A stretch of 64,000 nt of DNA from Elysia crispata (lineage: Eukaryota > Mollusca > Gastropoda > Plakobranchidae), in assembly GCA_033675545.1 (NCBI GenBank), contig JAWDGP010003795.1:89501-153500 (forward strand), read 5' to 3'. The notes beneath the pieces are model-generated. The model saw nothing but the letters and a program-made list of their open reading frames with translations, had not been told where the DNA came from and made no database searches. The translations under genes were made by a program, and so were the position numbers. Below, in pieces: positions 63,201 through 64,000 of this stretch. Positions within the stretch are counted from its first letter, which is position 1, and each line of letters begins with the position of its first letter.

Positions 63201-64000
63201 TACCAGTTCCGTTAATGAAGGTGATGGTACAGGATCCGCTGATGAAGATGGTGACAGTACCAGTTCCGTTGATGAAGGTGGTGGTGGTGATGGTACCAAA
63301 TCTGCCGATGAAGATGGTGGCAGTGGCACTGACCCAGCTGATGAAGATGGTGGCAGTACCAGTTCCGTTAATGAAGGTGATGGTACAAGATCCGCTGATG
63401 AAGATGGTGGCAGTGGCACTGACCCAGCTGATGAAGATGGCGACAGTACCAGTTCCGTTGATGAAGGTGATGGTACAGGATCCGCTGATGAAGATGGTGA
63501 CAGTACCAGTTCCGTTGATGAAGGTGGTGGTGGTGATGGTACCGAATCTGCCGATGAATTGACCCAGCTGATGAAGATGGTGGCAGTACCAGTTCCGTTA
63601 ATGAAGGTGATGGTACAGGATCCGCTGATGAAGATGGTGGCAGTGGCACTGACCCAGCTGATGAAGATGGCGACAGTACCAGTTCCGTTGATGAAGGTGG
63701 TGGTGATGGTACCGAATCTGCCGATGAAGATGATGGCAGTGGCACTGACCCAGCTGATGAAGATGGTGGCAGTACCAGTTCCGTTAATGAAGGTGATGGT
63801 ACAGGATCCGCTGATGAAGATGGCGACAGTACCAGTTCCGTTGATGAAGGTGGCGACAGTACCAGTTCCGTTGATGAAGGTGATGGTACAGGATCCGCTG
63901 ATGAAGATGGTGGCAGTACCAGTTCCGTTGATGAAGGTGGTGGTGGTGATGGTACCGAATCTGCCGATGAAGATGGTGGCAGTACCAGTTCCGTTGATGA
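60240..64000. repeat. 57-bp coding-like tandem array, runs off the edge
   Basis: Roughly 60 units of a 57-bp repeat, with shorter 33-36 bp variants mixed in. As one plus frame the unit reads DEDGGSTSSVDEGDGTGSA; a second plus frame gives MKMVAVPVPLMKVMVQDPL, and the minus strand gives PPSSSADPVPSPSSTELVL. Because the unit is a multiple of three and lacks stops in several frames, frame length is not evidence of coding. Two identical 16-bp deletions (near 61525 and 63558) shift every frame. The higher-order structure repeats with a 2,033-bp offset. The right end lies outside the window. Confidence 0.93.

Noticed and set aside
60357-63562. MKMVAVPVPL-type hydrophobic repeat proteins of 390 and 678 residues
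   Set aside because: One of several frames left open by a 57-bp unit; the flanking unique sequence supports the minus-strand Pro/Ser reading rather than this frame.

Overview
The window is animal nuclear DNA: AT-rich, with multi-exon genes, mostly GT-AG introns, long introns, microsatellites, and decayed DNA transposons and LINEs. The three genes are conserved across animals. Their sequence, together with the mobile-element and satellite content, suggests a lophotrochozoan invertebrate, probably a gastropod mollusc. That placement is an inference and not firm.

Layout. (1) 1-15.9 kb, plus strand: the last ten coding exons and long 3'UTR of a Rubicon (RUBCN) orthologue, whose 5' part lies off the window. 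(2) 15.9-17.7 kb: the gap between two converging genes, holding the 3' end of a LINE. (3) 17.7-33.2 kb, minus strand: a complete MCM-binding protein gene (MCMBP, 15 coding exons, 632 residues). (4) 33.2-41.0 kb: intergenic, with several tandem duplications, a (CT)n tract and a very uniform 45-bp minisatellite. (5) 41.0-59.2 kb, minus strand: a complete importin-5 gene (IPO5, 27 coding exons, 1096 residues). (6) 59.2-64.0 kb: a broken coiled-coil-coding fragment and a 57-bp-unit array running off the right edge.

The three proteins act in separate pathways: Rubicon in autophagy and endosome maturation at Rab7/PI3K membranes, MCMBP in handling the MCM replicative helicase, and IPO5 in nuclear import. 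I see no sign that they form a functional cluster.

The most notable signals are two minor-spliceosome (U12-type) introns in adjacent genes, one AT-AC (MCMBP) and one GT-AG (IPO5); a GC-AG intron in MCMBP; a piggyBac-type element with exact TTAA ends and one-sided palindromic subterminal repeats; a hAT-like element with a zinc-finger reading frame; a possible alternative last exon of RUBCN; and the 57-bp array, whose left flank reads on the minus strand as a Pro/Ser-rich repeat joined to a coiled coil. I found no CRISPR, operon, tRNA or rRNA, and no convincing new multi-gene system.
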